A DNA stretch of 64,000 nucleotides from Pseudomonas putida (lineage in GTDB: Bacteria; Pseudomonadota; Gammaproteobacteria; Pseudomonadales; Pseudomonadaceae). The notes under the pieces are model-generated. The model worked only from the letters and a program-made list of their open reading frames with translations, ran no database searches and had not been told where the DNA came from. The translations under genes and the position numbers were made by a program. Numbering within the stretch: position 1 is the stretch's first letter; each line of letters begins with the position of its first letter. This document shows, one piece after another, positions 49,650-64,000 of this stretch. The DNA lies in contig CP124529.1 of the NCBI GenBank assembly GCA_029953615.1, positions 1,888,998 through 1,952,997 on the forward strand. The letters run 5' to 3'.

Positions 49650-51122
49650 ATGGCCCGTTTCGGAACGCAAAAACTCTACATTGATGGCGCTTACGTCGAC
49701 GCTGGCAGCGATGCCACCTTCGAAGCCATCAACCCGGCCACCGGCGAAGTCCTCGCCCACGTGCAACGTGCCACCGCGGCTGACGTCGAGAAGGCCGTCG
49801 AAAGCGCCGAGCGTGGCCAGAAAGTCTGGGCCGCGATGACCGCCATGCAGCGTTCGCGTATCCTGCGCCGCGCCGTCGAGATCCTGCGCGAGCGCAACGA
49901 CGAGCTGGCCATGCTGGAAACCCTGGACACCGGCAAGTCGTACTCTGAAACCCGTTACGTCGACATCGTCACCGGCGCCGACGTGCTGGAGTACTATGCT
50001 GGCCTGGTACCGGCCATCGAAGGCGAGCAGATCCCGCTGCGTGAATCGTCCTTCGTCTATACCCGCCGCGAGCCGCTGGGCGTAACCGCCGGTATCGGAG
50101 CCTGGAACTACCCGATCCAGATCGCCCTGTGGAAATCCGCCCCGGCCCTGGCCGCCGGCAACGCGATGATCTTCAAGCCGTCGGAAGTCACCTCGCTGAC
50201 CACCCTGAAACTGGCCGAGATCTACACCGAAGCCGGCCTGCCGAACGGCGTGTTCAACGTCCTGACCGGCAGCGGCCGCGAAGTCGGCACCTGGCTGACC
50301 GAGCACCCACGTATCGAAAAAGTCTCCTTCACCGGCGGCACCACCACCGGCAAGAAGGTCATGGCCAGCGCCTCGAGCTCGTCGCTCAAGGAAGTCACCA
50401 TGGAACTGGGCGGCAAGTCGCCACTGATCATCTGCGCCGACGCCGACCTGGACAAGGCCGCCGACATCGCCATGATGGCCAACTTCTACAGCTCGGGCCA
50501 GGTCTGCACCAACGGCACCCGCGTGTTCGTCCCGGCTGAAATGAAGGCTGCCTTCGAAGCCAAGATCGTCGAGCGTGTTGCCCGCATCCGCGCTGGCAAC
50601 CCGGAAGACGAAAACACCAACTTCGGCCCGCTGGTCAGCTTCCAGCACATGGAAAGCGTGCTTGGCTACATCGCCAAGGGCAAGGAAGAAGGTGCCCGCG
50701 TGCTGTGCGGTGGCGAGCGCCTGACCGCCGGTGATTTCGCCAAGGGCGCGTTCGTGGCCCCGACCGTGTTCACCGACTGCACCGACGACATGACCATTGT
50801 CAAGGAAGAGATCTTCGGCCCGGTGATGAGCATCCTCACCTACGAAACCGAAGAAGAAGTGATCCGCCGTGCCAACGACACCGAATACGGCCTGGCCGCC
50901 GGTGTCTGCACCAACGACATCACCCGCGCCCACCGCATCATCCACAAGCTGGAAGCCGGTATCTGCTGGATCAACGCCTGGGGCGAATCGCCGGCCGAAA
51001 TGCCGGTCGGTGGCTACAAGCAGTCGGGTGTCGGCCGTGAGAACGGCATCAGCTCGCTGGCTCAATACACTCGCATCAAGTCGGTCCAGGTCGAGCTGGG
51101 CGGCTACAACTCGGTTTTCTGA
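49650..51122 (+). CDS. betB: Betaine-aldehyde dehydrogenase
   Basis: A 490-residue NAD(P)+-dependent aldehyde dehydrogenase that oxidises betaine aldehyde to glycine betaine. Motifs: catalytic Glu in [18 protein letters not shown] and catalytic Cys in [14 protein letters not shown]; the C-terminal [22 protein letters not shown] is typical of BetB. In the choline operon with betI and betA. Confidence 0.97.
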   Translation: MARFGTQKLYIDGAYVDAGSDATFEAINPATGEVLAHVQRATAADVEKAVESAERGQKVWAAMTAMQRSRILRRAVEILRERNDELAMLETLDTGKSYSETRYVDIVTGADVLEYYAGLVPAIEGEQIPLRESSFVYTRREPLGVTAGIGAWNYPIQIALWKSAPALAAGNAMIFKPSEVTSLTTLKLAEIYTEAGLPNGVFNVLTGSGREVGTWLTEHPRIEKVSFTGGTTTGKKVMASASSSSLKEVTMELGGKSPLIICADADLDKAADIAMMANFYSSGQVCTNGTRVFVPAEMKAAFEAKIVERVARIRAGNPEDENTNFGPLVSFQHMESVLGYIAKGKEEGARVLCGGERLTAGDFAKGAFVAPTVFTDCTDDMTIVKEEIFGPVMSILTYETEEEVIRRANDTEYGLAAGVCTNDITRAHRIIHKLEAGICWINAWGESPAEMPVGGYKQSGVGRENGISSLAQYTRIKSVQVELGGYNSVF

Positions 51123-51199
51123 ACCCTGTCTAGCCCCGCCCGTGCCGCTGCGCACGGGCGTTCCCGCTCCCTGATCACCGCCAACACGAGGGTACTTTC

Positions 51200-52897
51200 A
51201 TGTCCCAAGAATTCGATTACATCATCGTCGGTGCCGGCTCGGCCGGTAACACCCTGGCGACCCGCCTGACCGAAGATGCCGGCGTCACCGTACTGCTGCT
51301 GGAAGCCGGTGGCCCCGACTACCGCTTCGACTTCCGTACCCAGATGCCGGCCGCCCTGGCCTTCCCGCTACAGGGCCGCCGCTACAACTGGGCCTACGAA
51401 ACCGACCCGGAGCCGTACATGGACGGCCGCCGCATGGAATGTGGCCGCGGCAAGGGCCTGGGCGGCTCGTCGCTGATCAACGGCATGTGCTACATCCGCG
51501 GTAACGCCATGGACTTCGACGGCTGGGCAGAACTGCCAGGCCTGGAAGACTGGACCTATCTGGACTGCCTGCCGTACTTCCGTAAAGCCGAGACCCGCGA
51601 CATCGGCCCGAACGACTATCACGGCGGCGAAGGTCCGGTCAGCGTGACCACGCCAAAAGCGGGCAACAACCCGCTGTTCCACGCCATGGTCGAAGCCGGC
51701 GTGCAGGCCGGTTACCCGCGTACCGAAGACCTCAATGGGTACCAGCAGGAAGGCTTCGGTCCCATGGACCGTACCGTGACCAAGAACGGCCGCCGTTCCA
51801 GCACCGCTCGTGGCTACCTGGACCAGGCAAAGAAGCGCCCGAACCTGACCATCGTCACCCACGCTCTGACCGACCGTGTGCTGTTCGACGGCAAGCGCGC
51901 AATTGGCGTGACCTACCTGGTCGGCGACAGCGAAGAACGCGTTGAAGCCCGTGCCCGCAAGGAAGTCATCGTCAGCTCGGGCGCCATCGCTTCGCCGCAG
52001 CTGCTGCAGCGCTCCGGCGTCGGCCCGCGCGCCCTGCTGGAAAGCCTCGACATCCCGGTGGTGCACGACTTGCCGGGCGTGGGCGAAAACCTGCAGGACC
52101 ACCTGGAACTGTACCTGCAGTACGCCTGCACCCAGCCGGTGTCGCTGTACCCGTCGCTGCTGTGGTGGAACCAGCCGGCCATCGGTGCCGAGTGGATGTT
52201 CAACGGCACCGGCATCGGCGCCAGCAACCAGTTCGAGGCCGGTGGTTTCATTCGCACCCGCCCTGAATTCAAGTGGCCGAACATCCAGTACCACTTCCTG
52301 CCGGTGGCCATCAACTACAACGGCTCCAATGGCGTGAAGGAACACGGCTTCCAGGCGCACATGGGCTCCATGCGCTCGCCTGCCCGCGGCCGCATCCAGG
52401 TCAAGTCGAAGGACCCGCGCCAACACCCGAGCATCCTGTTCAACTACATGTCCACCGAACAGGACTGGCAGGAATTCCGGGACGGCATCCGTCTGACCCG
52501 CGAAATCATGGCCCAGCCGGCACTGGACCCGTACCGTGGCCGCGAGATCAGCCCGGGCGCACACGTGCAAACCGATGAAGAACTGGACAAGTTCATCCGC
52601 GAGCACGCCGAAACCGCCTTCCACCCGTCCTGCTCGTGCAAGATGGGCACCGACGACATGGCGGTGGTCGACGGCGAAGGCCGTGTGCATGGCATGAAGG
52701 GCCTGCGCGTGGTCGATGCGTCGATCATGCCGCTGATCATCACCGGTAACCTCAACGCCACTACGATCATGATCGCCGAGAAAATCTCGGACAAGATCCG
52801 TGGCCGCAAACCACTGCCGCGCAGCACCGCCAAGTACTATGTGGCGGGTGATGCACCGGTGAAGGGCAAGCCGATGCGTGAAGTGAAACAGGCGTAA
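51200..52897 (+). CDS. betA: Choline dehydrogenase
   Basis: A 565-residue FAD-linked GMC oxidoreductase, membrane-associated, oxidising choline to betaine aldehyde. FAD-binding [18 protein letters not shown] at the start; GMC signature [20 protein letters not shown]; active-site HPSCSCKMG and [19 protein letters not shown] near the end. Last gene of the bet operon. Confidence 0.97.
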   Translation: MSQEFDYIIVGAGSAGNTLATRLTEDAGVTVLLLEAGGPDYRFDFRTQMPAALAFPLQGRRYNWAYETDPEPYMDGRRMECGRGKGLGGSSLINGMCYIRGNAMDFDGWAELPGLEDWTYLDCLPYFRKAETRDIGPNDYHGGEGPVSVTTPKAGNNPLFHAMVEAGVQAGYPRTEDLNGYQQEGFGPMDRTVTKNGRRSSTARGYLDQAKKRPNLTIVTHALTDRVLFDGKRAIGVTYLVGDSEERVEARARKEVIVSSGAIASPQLLQRSGVGPRALLESLDIPVVHDLPGVGENLQDHLELYLQYACTQPVSLYPSLLWWNQPAIGAEWMFNGTGIGASNQFEAGGFIRTRPEFKWPNIQYHFLPVAINYNGSNGVKEHGFQAHMGSMRSPARGRIQVKSKDPRQHPSILFNYMSTEQDWQEFRDGIRLTREIMAQPALDPYRGREISPGAHVQTDEELDKFIREHAETAFHPSCSCKMGTDDMAVVDGEGRVHGMKGLRVVDASIMPLIITGNLNATTIMIAEKISDKIRGRKPLPRSTAKYYVAGDAPVKGKPMREVKQA

Positions 52898-52911
52898 GCC
52901 TGCACTGGCCT

Positions 52912-53000
52912 CTTCGCGGGCGCGCCCGCTCCCACAGGTATTGCATCGCCAGCAGGCCTTGCGATATCCCTGTGGGGAGCGGGCAAGCCCGCGAAGAGGC
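52912..53000. repeat. REP-like palindrome, class A
   Basis: CCTCTTCGCGGGCGCGCCCG with complement GGGCAAGCCCGCGAAGAGG; one extra G in the right arm (CTGTGGGGAGC). Between betA and the terminator at 53019. Confidence 0.84.
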
Positions 53001-53018
53001 CCGCATAGGCAACACATC

Positions 53019-53048
53019 AAAAGGCACCCACCGCGGTGCCTTTTTTTC
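53019..53048 (+). terminator. Intrinsic terminator after betA
   Basis: AAAAGGCACC-caccgc-GGTGCCTTTTTTT, the end of the bet operon. Confidence 0.88.
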
Positions 53049-53165
53049 ATCTGCAGAAACGCTTTACAGCCTGCCAATTCATCAGGTTAGAATCATTTGG
53101 CACGCGACCTGCTAGCGTCATGCTATCAAGTCCCCTCCCCCCTGCGGTCCCCGGAGTACCTGCCT

Positions 53166-54908
53166 TTGGATGCAAGCACCATCAACAGCCTGTTCCTGAT
53201 CGGCGCATTGCTGGTGGGTGCAAGTATCCTGGTCAGCTCGCTGTCGTCGCGCCTGGGCATCCCTATTCTGGTCATCATCCTCGCCGTCGGCATGGTCGCC
53301 GGTGTGGATGGTGGCGGCATCATCTTCAACAACTACCCCACCGCCTACCTGGTGGGCAACCTGGCACTGGCCGTGATCCTGCTCGACGGTGGCCTGCGCA
53401 CACGGGTGGCAAGCTTTCGCGTGGCGCTGTGGCCAGCGCTGTCGCTAGCCACGGTCGGGGTAATGATCACCACCGCCCTCACCGGCCTGGTTGCCGCCTG
53501 GCTGTTCAACCTCAGCCTGATCCAGGGCCTGCTGATCGGCGCCATCGTCGGCTCTACCGACGCTGCGGCGGTGTTCTCGCTGCTCGGTGGCAAAGGCCTG
53601 AACGAACGGGTTACCGCTACCCTGGAAATCGAGTCGGGCAGCAACGACCCGATGGCGGTGTTCCTCACTGTCACCCTGATCGACATGATCGCCAGCGGCC
53701 AGACTGGCCTGCACTGGAGCCTGCTCGCCCACCTGCTGCGCGAGTTCGGCATTGGCGGGCTGCTGGGGCTGGGCGGCGGCTGGCTGATGCTGCAACTGGT
53801 CAACCGCATCAACCTGGCCGGCGGCCTGTACCCCATCCTGGTGGTCGCCGGCGGCCTGGCGGTGTTCTCGGCGACCAACGCCCTGCACGGCAGCGGCTTC
53901 CTTGCCGTGTACCTGTGCGGCCTGGTACTGGGCAACAAGCCGATCCGCAGCCGCCACGGTATTCTGCACATGCTCGACGGCATGGCCTGGCTGGCGCAGA
54001 TCGGCATGTTCCTGGTGTTGGGGCTGCTGGTCACGCCCCACGATCTGCTACCCATCGCCCTGCCGGCGCTGGGTCTGGCACTGTGGATGATCCTGGTGGC
54101 GCGCCCGCTGTCGGTGGTCGCCGCCCTGCTGCCGTTCAAGGCTTTCCATGGCCGTGAAAAGGGCTTCATCTCGTGGGTCGGCCTGCGCGGTGCGGTGCCG
54201 ATCATCCTTGCGGTGTTCCCGTTGATGGCCGGCTTGCCGGACGCCCAGCTGTTCTTCAACCTGGCCTTCTTCATCGTGCTGGTGTCGCTGCTGGTGCAAG
54301 GCACCAGCCTGCCGTGGATGGCCAAGCTGCTGAAAGTGACGGTACCGCCAGACCCGGCACCGATCTCCCGCTCCGCCCTGGAAGTGCACATCACCAGCGA
54401 GTGGGAAATGTTCGTCTACCGCCTGGGCGCCGAAAAATGGTGTATCGGCGCCGCCCTGCGCGAGTTGAAAATGCCCGAAGGCACGCGGATCGCCGCGCTG
54501 TTCCGGGGCGAGCAGCTGCTGCACCCGTCAGGCAGCACCGTGCTGGAAGTGGGGGACATGCTCTGCGTGATCGGTCACGAGCACAACCTGCCGGCCTTGG
54601 GCAAACTGTTCAGCCAGGCGCCACAACGTGGCCTGGACCTGCGTTTCTTCGGCGACTTCGTGCTCGAAGGCGATGCCGAACTGGGTGCGGTGGCAGCACT
54701 GTATGGCCTGAAACTCGACGGTCTGGACGCGAAAATGCCGCTAGCCCAGTTCATCCGACAGAAGGTCGGAGGCGCTCCAGTAGTAGGTGACCAGGTCGAA
54801 TGGCATGGCACGATCTGGACCGTGGCCACAATGGACGGGAACAAGATTCAGAAAGTAGGCGTCAGATTCCCCGAAGGAACGCGACCCGGACCAGGATTGT
54901 TCCTCTAA
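53166..54908 (+). CDS. nhaP2: K+/H+ antiporter NhaP2 (CvrA)
   Basis: A 580-residue CPA1-type antiporter. I chose the TTG at 53166 ([21 protein letters not shown]) with GGAG nine bases upstream; this gives the length known for the P. putida protein. About 12 membrane segments (residues 1-400) include the ion-site region [14 protein letters not shown] and [14 protein letters not shown]-terminal cytoplasmic TrkA-C-like and CorC/HlyC-like domains ([23 protein letters not shown]..., [21 protein letters not shown]) follow. Role: K+ and pH homeostasis. Confidence 0.93.
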   Translation: MDASTINSLFLIGALLVGASILVSSLSSRLGIPILVIILAVGMVAGVDGGGIIFNNYPTAYLVGNLALAVILLDGGLRTRVASFRVALWPALSLATVGVMITTALTGLVAAWLFNLSLIQGLLIGAIVGSTDAAAVFSLLGGKGLNERVTATLEIESGSNDPMAVFLTVTLIDMIASGQTGLHWSLLAHLLREFGIGGLLGLGGGWLMLQLVNRINLAGGLYPILVVAGGLAVFSATNALHGSGFLAVYLCGLVLGNKPIRSRHGILHMLDGMAWLAQIGMFLVLGLLVTPHDLLPIALPALGLALWMILVARPLSVVAALLPFKAFHGREKGFISWVGLRGAVPIILAVFPLMAGLPDAQLFFNLAFFIVLVSLLVQGTSLPWMAKLLKVTVPPDPAPISRSALEVHITSEWEMFVYRLGAEKWCIGAALRELKMPEGTRIAALFRGEQLLHPSGSTVLEVGDMLCVIGHEHNLPALGKLFSQAPQRGLDLRFFGDFVLEGDAELGAVAALYGLKLDGLDAKMPLAQFIRQKVGGAPVVGDQVEWHGTIWTVATMDGNKIQKVGVRFPEGTRPGPGLFL

Positions 54909-54943
54909 ACTTCGTTTCTGCCGGATCCACAAGTAGTCTGCCT

Positions 54944-58252
<3,309 letters not shown>

Positions 58253-58298
58253 GTGGGCTCTAATACTTTATTCTGTGCAGAATCCCTGCGAGGGCTTC

Positions 58299-58406
58299 GC
58301 CCTCGTTCGCGGGCGCGCCCGCTCCCACAAGGGCCGCGCCGCTCTCAGGCACTGCGCAATACCTGTGGGAGCGGGCTTGCCCGCGAAGGGCCGCAAAGCG
58401 GCCCCA
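58299..58406. repeat. REP-like palindrome, class A
   Basis: Arms TTCGCGGGCGCGCCCGCTCC and its complement at 58366-58390, flanked by GCCGCAAAGCGGCCCC on the right. It precedes selO. Confidence 0.8.
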
Positions 58407-58432
58407 GTCCATCAATTTCTGGAGCCGGCCCC

Positions 58433-59894
<1,462 letters not shown>

Positions 59895-59906
59895 TTTAAC
59901 ACCGAA

Positions 59907-60000
59907 CCCTGTGGGAGCGGGCTTGCCCGCGAAGCAGGCAACGCGATGGATGGCACCGGCTTCGCCGGTGTTCGCCGGGCAAGCCCGCTCCCACAGGGAT
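59907..60000. repeat. REP-like palindrome, class A
   Basis: CCCTGTGGGAGCGGGCTTGC and complement GCAAGCCCGCTCCCACAGGG, with a small internal hairpin CACCGGCttcGCCGGTG at 59954. Between selO and trxC. Confidence 0.85.
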
Positions 60001-60025
60001 TCGCGATACACCTATTGGAGATGAA

Positions 60026-60460
60026 ATGTCCGAACCACTGGTAATCCCCTGCCCCCACTGCAACGGCCTCAACCGCCTGCCCGCCGAGCGCCTGGGCGAC
60101 GCGCCGAAATGCGGCCGCTGCAAACAGGCCGTGCTGCTCAGCACCCCCTTCGAACTCAGCGAAGCCAGCTACGCCAGCCAGATCAAAGGCGACCTGCCAT
60201 TGCTGGTCGACATCTGGGCGGATTGGTGCGGCCCGTGCAAGTCCTTCGCCCCCACCTTCGAACAGGCCGCCCGCCAACTGGCCGGCCGCTGCCGCCTGGC
60301 CAAGCTCGACAGCGAAGCCAACCGCAACCTGGCCGGGCAACTGGGCATCCGCTCGATCCCCAGCCTGCTGCTGTTCAAGAATGGCCGTGAAGTCAGTCGC
60401 CAGGCCGGGGCGTTTCCACTGCAGTCGTTGCTGGAGTGGTTGCGTAGCCAGGGGGTCTAA
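60026..60460 (+). CDS. trxC: Thioredoxin TrxC (thioredoxin 2)
   Basis: A 144-residue thioredoxin with the extra N-terminal zinc-binding region CPHCNGLNRLPAERLGDAPKCGRC (two CxxC pairs, residues about 9-32) followed by the thioredoxin active site WCGPCK near residue 68. TrxC is an oxidative-stress-linked reductase. Its stop overlaps that of the convergent ParA gene by four bases. Confidence 0.96.
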   Translation: MSEPLVIPCPHCNGLNRLPAERLGDAPKCGRCKQAVLLSTPFELSEASYASQIKGDLPLLVDIWADWCGPCKSFAPTFEQAARQLAGRCRLAKLDSEANRNLAGQLGIRSIPSLLLFKNGREVSRQAGAFPLQSLLEWLRSQGV

Positions 60461-61230
60461 GCATTCTCTTCGAGCAGCGAATGCAACTCGACGAACTGCT
60501 GGGTCAGCTTGTGCCTGGGCTCCAGGTGAATCAGCGGCAGGCTGGCATGGTGCGACTCTCGCATCTTCACCGAACTACCCAGGTACACCGGTAGCACCGG
60601 CAGCCCTTCGGCCAGCAGCTCGTCGAGCATCTGTTGGGGCAGGCTGGCGCGGGACTGGAACTGGTTGACCACGATGCCTTCGACCACCAGGTCTTCGTTG
60701 TGGTCGTCCTTGAGTTCTTCGATCTCGGCCAGCAGGCCGTACAGCGCCTGACGGGAAAAACTGTCGCAGTCGAAGGGGATCAGCACGCGATCGGCGGCGA
60801 TCAACGCGGAAACCGCATAGAAATTCAGCGCCGGCGGGGTATCGATGTAGATGCGCTCGTAGTCCTCGTCCAGTTCGTCGAGCAATTTGCGCAATTTGTT
60901 GATCTTGTGCTTGGCCTCAAGCTTCGGCTGCAGGTCGGCCAGCTCGGCAGTGGCGGTCACCACGTGCAGGTTATCGAACGGGGTTTCGTAGATATCGACC
61001 TTGTTCTTCTTGCTGAACGGCCCGCTGGACAGGCTTTGCTTGAAGAAGTCGGCGATGCCCATGGGGATGTCCTCGCCGGTGAGGCCGGTGAGGTACTGGG
61101 TCGAGTTGGCCTGGGCATCCAGGTCGATCAACAGGGTCCGGTAGCCTTCATTGGCACTGACCGCCGCCAGATTGCAGGCGATACTCGACTTGCCCACGCC
61201 ACCTTTCTGATTGAACACCACGCGCCGCAT
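60457..61230 (-). CDS. ParA family ATPase, orphan
   Basis: A 257-residue ParA/MinD-like ATPase. Deviant Walker A FNQKGGVGKSSIACNLA at residues 5-21, then IDLDAQANSTQYLTG and YIDTPPALN (Walker B). Start at 61228-61230 with GGAGG upstream; the in-frame codons before it are unlikely to be used. No parB-like gene or parS-like repeat is nearby, so it may place a cellular cargo rather than the chromosome. Substrate unknown. Confidence 0.88.
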   Translation of the reverse strand: MRRVVFNQKGGVGKSSIACNLAAVSANEGYRTLLIDLDAQANSTQYLTGLTGEDIPMGIADFFKQSLSSGPFSKKNKVDIYETPFDNLHVVTATAELADLQPKLEAKHKINKLRKLLDELDEDYERIYIDTPPALNFYAVSALIAADRVLIPFDCDSFSRQALYGLLAEIEELKDDHNEDLVVEGIVVNQFQSRASLPQQMLDELLAEGLPVLPVYLGSSVKMRESHHASLPLIHLEPRHKLTQQFVELHSLLEENA

Positions 61231-61306
61231 GATTGACCTCCGTGTATCAACGAATGCCCGAGTATGTGGCGCCACTGCGGCAATGGCCAGTGCCATTTGA
61301 CCGGCA

Positions 61307-62206
61307 TTACCCTTGGCCGCCCACCTGCCCCGTCAACAGTTCGGCAAATGCCTTGGCCATCACCGAATTGCCGCGCTCGCGCTGCACCAGCCATACCGCC
61401 GATATCGCCCCTTCATCCAGCAACGTGCGATAAACCACCCCCTCGATGCGCATGCGCTGGAACGACGCCGGCAGCACCGACACCCCAAGCCCCGCCGACA
61501 CCAGGCCAATGATGGTCATCGCCTCCCCAGCTTCCTGGGCAAAATGCGGGCTGAAACCCGCCTGGCGCGCCAGGCTCAGCAACTGCGCATGCAACCCGCT
61601 GCCATAGCTGCGTGGGAAGAACACGAACGGCTCATCGGCCAGGTCGCCCATGTGCACGCCATGTTCCGTGCCTTCTGCCAATGGATGCGAGGCATTGATC
61701 ACCGCCACCAGCGGCTCGCGAAACAGTTCAGTGGCCACCAGCCCTTCCGGCAGCGGCATCGGCCGCATCAGCCCCACCTCGATAGACTCGTCGAATACGC
61801 CTTCTGCAACGTCGCGGCTGCTCATTTCCTTGAGGTTCAGGTGCACCGCCGGGAAGCGCTGGCGGAAGGCATGGATGGCCTTGGGGATCTTCGAGGTGAA
61901 CGGTGCCGACGAGGTAAAACCGATCTTCATCTCCCCCAGTTCACCCAACTGCGCACGCCGGGCCACATCGGCAGCCCGCGCCACCTGCGCCAGTGCCTGG
62001 CGGGCTTCGTCGAGGAACAGCCGCCCTGCCTCGCTCAGCTCGACCCGACGGTTGGTACGCTCGAACAGGCGGGCCCCCAGTTCCTGCTCCAGCGCCTGGA
62101 TCTGTTGGCTCAAGGGGGGTTGCGAAATACCCAACTGCCGAGCAGCGCGGCCAAAGTGCAGCTCTTCGGCCACGGCGATGAAGTAACGCAGATGACGCAA
62201 TTCCAT
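61307..62206 (-). CDS. LysR-family transcriptional regulator
   Basis: A 299-residue LysR protein. N-terminal helix-turn-helix ELHFGRAARQLGISQPPLSQQIQALEQELG; C-terminal effector-binding domain. ATG at 62204-62206. Divergent from the MFS transporter at 62316, so it most likely regulates that gene. Effector not inferable. Confidence 0.9.
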   Translation of the reverse strand: MELRHLRYFIAVAEELHFGRAARQLGISQPPLSQQIQALEQELGARLFERTNRRVELSEAGRLFLDEARQALAQVARAADVARRAQLGELGEMKIGFTSSAPFTSKIPKAIHAFRQRFPAVHLNLKEMSSRDVAEGVFDESIEVGLMRPMPLPEGLVATELFREPLVAVINASHPLAEGTEHGVHMGDLADEPFVFFPRSYGSGLHAQLLSLARQAGFSPHFAQEAGEAMTIIGLVSAGLGVSVLPASFQRMRIEGVVYRTLLDEGAISAVWLVQRERGNSVMAKAFAELLTGQVGGQG

Positions 62207-62249
62207 GAGTGGCTCCGAACAGGTCGCAAAACGTCTCAAATAGGTCGAA

Positions 62250-62259
62250 CAATATATTG
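62250..62259. promoter_or_regulatory. AT-rich palindrome in the LysR-MFS gap
   Basis: CAATATATTG is a perfect 10-base palindrome in the 109-base divergent gap. LysR boxes often have this T-N11-A-like form, but short AT palindromes also occur by chance. Confidence 0.3.
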
Positions 62260-62315
62260 GATGTAATTATTAGCCAGCTATATGCTTTTTTTCATTGCGC
62301 CAGAGGTACCCGCCC

Positions 62316-63560
62316 GTGAAAACTGCTGTAGCGCCCCTTCCCGCCGAGCCCGAACCTGCCCCGCTGAACGAAATGTGGATCGAAAAAGGCACCCCCGCTT
62401 TCATGAAGACCGTGCTGGCACTGTTCAGCGGCGGCTTCGCCACCTTCGCCCTGCTGTACTGCGTGCAGCCGATGATGCCGTTGCTGTCGAAGGAATTTGC
62501 CATCAATGCGGCGCAGAGCAGCCTGGTGCTGTCGGTCTCCACAGCCATGCTGGCGTTCGGCCTGTTGATCACCGGCCCCATCTCCGACCGCATCGGGCGC
62601 AAGCCGGTGATGGTGTTTGCCCTGGTCTGCGCCGCCCTCTCCACCCTGGCCAGCGCGATAATGCCGAGCTGGGAGCTGGTACTGGCCACCCGCGCCCTGG
62701 TCGGCCTGTCACTCAGCGGCCTGGCGGCGGTGGCCATGACCTACCTGAGCGAAGAAATTCACCCACAGCACATCGGCCTGGCCATGGGCTTGTATATCGG
62801 TGGCAATGCCATTGGCGGTATGAGCGGGCGCCTGATCACCGGCGTGCTGATCGACTTCGTCAGCTGGCACACGGCGATGCTGACCATCGGCGGCCTGGCC
62901 CTGGTGGCGGCGCTGGTGTTCTGGAAGGTGCTGCCCGAATCGCGCAATTTCCGCGCGCAGGCGATGAACCCACGCAGCCTGCTGGATGGTTTCGTCATGC
63001 ACTTCAGGGATGCCGGCCTGCCCTGGCTGTTCCTCGAAGCCTTCCTGCTGATGGGCGCTTTCGTCACCCTGTTCAACTACATCGGCTACCGCCTGCTGGC
63101 CGAGCCCTACCACATGAACCAGGCGCTGGTCGGCTTGCTGTCGGTGGTGTACCTGTCTGGCATCTACAGCTCGGCGCAGGTCGGCGCGTTGGCCGACAAG
63201 CTGGGCCGGCGCAAGGTTTTCTGGGCCAGTATCGTGGTCATGGCGGGCGGCTTGCTGATGACCCTGGCCAGCCCGCTGGTGATGGTGATTGCCGGCATGC
63301 TGGTGTTCACCTTTGGCTTCTTCGGCGCGCACTCGGTGGCCAGCAGCTGGATCGGCCGCCGGGCCTTGAAGGCCAAGGGGCAGGCGTCGTCGTTGTACCT
63401 GTTCAGCTATTACGCGGGGTCGAGTGTGGCCGGTACGGCGGGCGGGGTGTTCTGGCACCAGTGGGGTTGGAATGGCATCGGGTTGTTCATCGGCAGCCTG
63501 CTGGTGGTAGCGCTGCTGGTGGCGCTACACCTGAGCAAGCTGCCACCGAAATCGGTGTGA
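62316..63560 (+). CDS. MFS transporter (YnfM-type)
   Basis: A ~414-residue major facilitator with 12 membrane segments. MFS signature GLLITGPISDRIGRKPVMV in loop 2-3 and SAQVGALADKLGRRKVFW in loop 8-9. Start taken as GTG at 62316 with GAGG ten bases upstream. An efflux or sugar/aromatic transport role cannot be resolved from sequence. Confidence 0.85.
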   Translation: MKTAVAPLPAEPEPAPLNEMWIEKGTPAFMKTVLALFSGGFATFALLYCVQPMMPLLSKEFAINAAQSSLVLSVSTAMLAFGLLITGPISDRIGRKPVMVFALVCAALSTLASAIMPSWELVLATRALVGLSLSGLAAVAMTYLSEEIHPQHIGLAMGLYIGGNAIGGMSGRLITGVLIDFVSWHTAMLTIGGLALVAALVFWKVLPESRNFRAQAMNPRSLLDGFVMHFRDAGLPWLFLEAFLLMGAFVTLFNYIGYRLLAEPYHMNQALVGLLSVVYLSGIYSSAQVGALADKLGRRKVFWASIVVMAGGLLMTLASPLVMVIAGMLVFTFGFFGAHSVASSWIGRRALKAKGQASSLYLFSYYAGSSVAGTAGGVFWHQWGWNGIGLFIGSLLVVALLVALHLSKLPPKSV

Positions 63561-63563
63561 AGC

Positions 63564-63633
63564 ATTCGCGGGCACGCCCGCTCCCACAGGTTCGGCGCAG
63601 TACCCTGTGGGAGCGGGCGTGCCCGCGAAGAGG
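63564..63633. repeat. REP-like palindrome, class A
   Basis: TTCGCGGGCACGCCCGCTCC with complement GCGTGCCCGCGAA, near-perfect, between the convergent MFS gene and the OB-fold gene. Confidence 0.86.
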
Positions 63634-63641
63634 CCAGCGGA

Positions 63642-63989
63642 TCAGTTGATGATCTCAACCATATCCACATCCACCTCCCGGCTCATCAGGTGCTTCTCCA
63701 CCTCGCCGGTCAGCTTGACCTTGGTCTTGTCATTGAACGGTGTCGTCGGCAGGTCTTCATCATCGATTTCCACGGTGATGGTGCCGGTGTTGTCCTTGAA
63801 CTCGTACTTGTCGTCGTTGTTGATCTTTTTGGTCACGAAGCCTTGCAGCACCACTGGTGTGTCGTCGGCAGCGTCGTTCGCCGCTGCTACAGTGGTGACG
63901 GACTGGGCACCGGGGCCGGTATAACCGGCGGCCAGGGCGGCAGTGCTGAACAACGGGGCGAGGATCAACGCAAGATAACGTGCTTTCAT
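63642..63989 (-). CDS. Periplasmic OB-fold stress protein, YgiW/BOF family
   Basis: A 115-residue exported protein: signal peptide MKARYLALILAPLFSTAALA followed by a single OB-fold (VVLQGFVTKKINNDDKYEFKDNTGTITVEIDDEDL). The YgiW/YdeI family is linked to peroxide, cadmium and acid stress tolerance; ligand unknown. The window ends 11 bases after the start codon. Confidence 0.9.
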   Translation of the reverse strand: MKARYLALILAPLFSTAALAAGYTGPGAQSVTTVAAANDAADDTPVVLQGFVTKKINNDDKYEFKDNTGTITVEIDDEDLPTTPFNDKTKVKLTGEVEKHLMSREVDVDMVEIIN

Positions 63990-64000
63990 GAGGATCGGGT

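Overview
The window is GC-rich chromosomal DNA from a member of the Pseudomonas putida group. The evidence is gene content and order: histidine utilisation through formylglutamate, fbp, glgP, typA, thiI, glnA-ntrBC, secB-grxC, gpmI-envC-ctpA, betT/betIBA, nhaP2, mscK, selO. Nearly all proteins read as typical Pseudomonas orthologues. The intergenic gaps carry many palindromic REP elements of the kind common in this group. No rRNA, tRNA, CRISPR array, phage or insertion sequence was seen.

Layout. 1-7 kb: the 3' part of dtd, then pip (minus), then a very large plus-strand gene for a leucine-rich-repeat protein ending in an NEL-type ubiquitin-ligase-like domain. 7-17 kb: the hut cluster, with hutG, hutI, hutT, hutH, hutU, hutD and hutC on minus and hutF divergent on plus. 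As given, hutT and hutH are frameshifted. 17-23 kb: two small lipoproteins, a DUF924 protein, fbp and glgP (all minus), then a cysteine-cluster protein on plus. 23-32 kb: typA and thiI (minus), then glnA, a small cupin lipoprotein and ntrB-ntrC (plus). 32-34.7 kb: an apparent nitrogen-controlled small RNA (NrsZ-like), a small membrane protein head-to-head with trmL, and the rhodanese-grxC-secB operon (minus). 34.9-40.1 kb: gpmI, envC, ctpA and a divergent polysaccharide deacetylase. 40.2-46.4 kb: an exported trypsin-like protein facing a second giant toxin-like gene. 46.5-53 kb: choline uptake and oxidation to glycine betaine (betT divergent from betIBA). 53-64 kb: the antiporter nhaP2, an MscK-type channel, selO (frameshifted), trxC, an orphan ParA, a LysR/MFS divergent pair and a YgiW-type OB-fold protein.

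How it works together. The middle of the window is a nitrogen-control locus. glnA, ntrBC and the small RNA each have a well-spaced -24/-12 (sigma-54) element preceded by a GCAC-N7-GTGC-like NtrC site, so NtrC probably controls the synthetase, its own operon and an RNA downstream of its own gene. The hut genes release ammonia and glutamate from histidine; HutC operator-like palindromes sit at both hut promoter regions. The bet genes, the K+/H+ antiporter and the mechanosensitive channel form a loose osmotic-stress neighbourhood. The two giant proteins look like accessory insertions into conserved backbone. They share a short internal module and are the least understood genes here.

Limits. Assignments rest on reading sequence and motif recall; no database search was run. 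The frameshifts in hutT, hutH and selO could be real mutations or sequencing errors.
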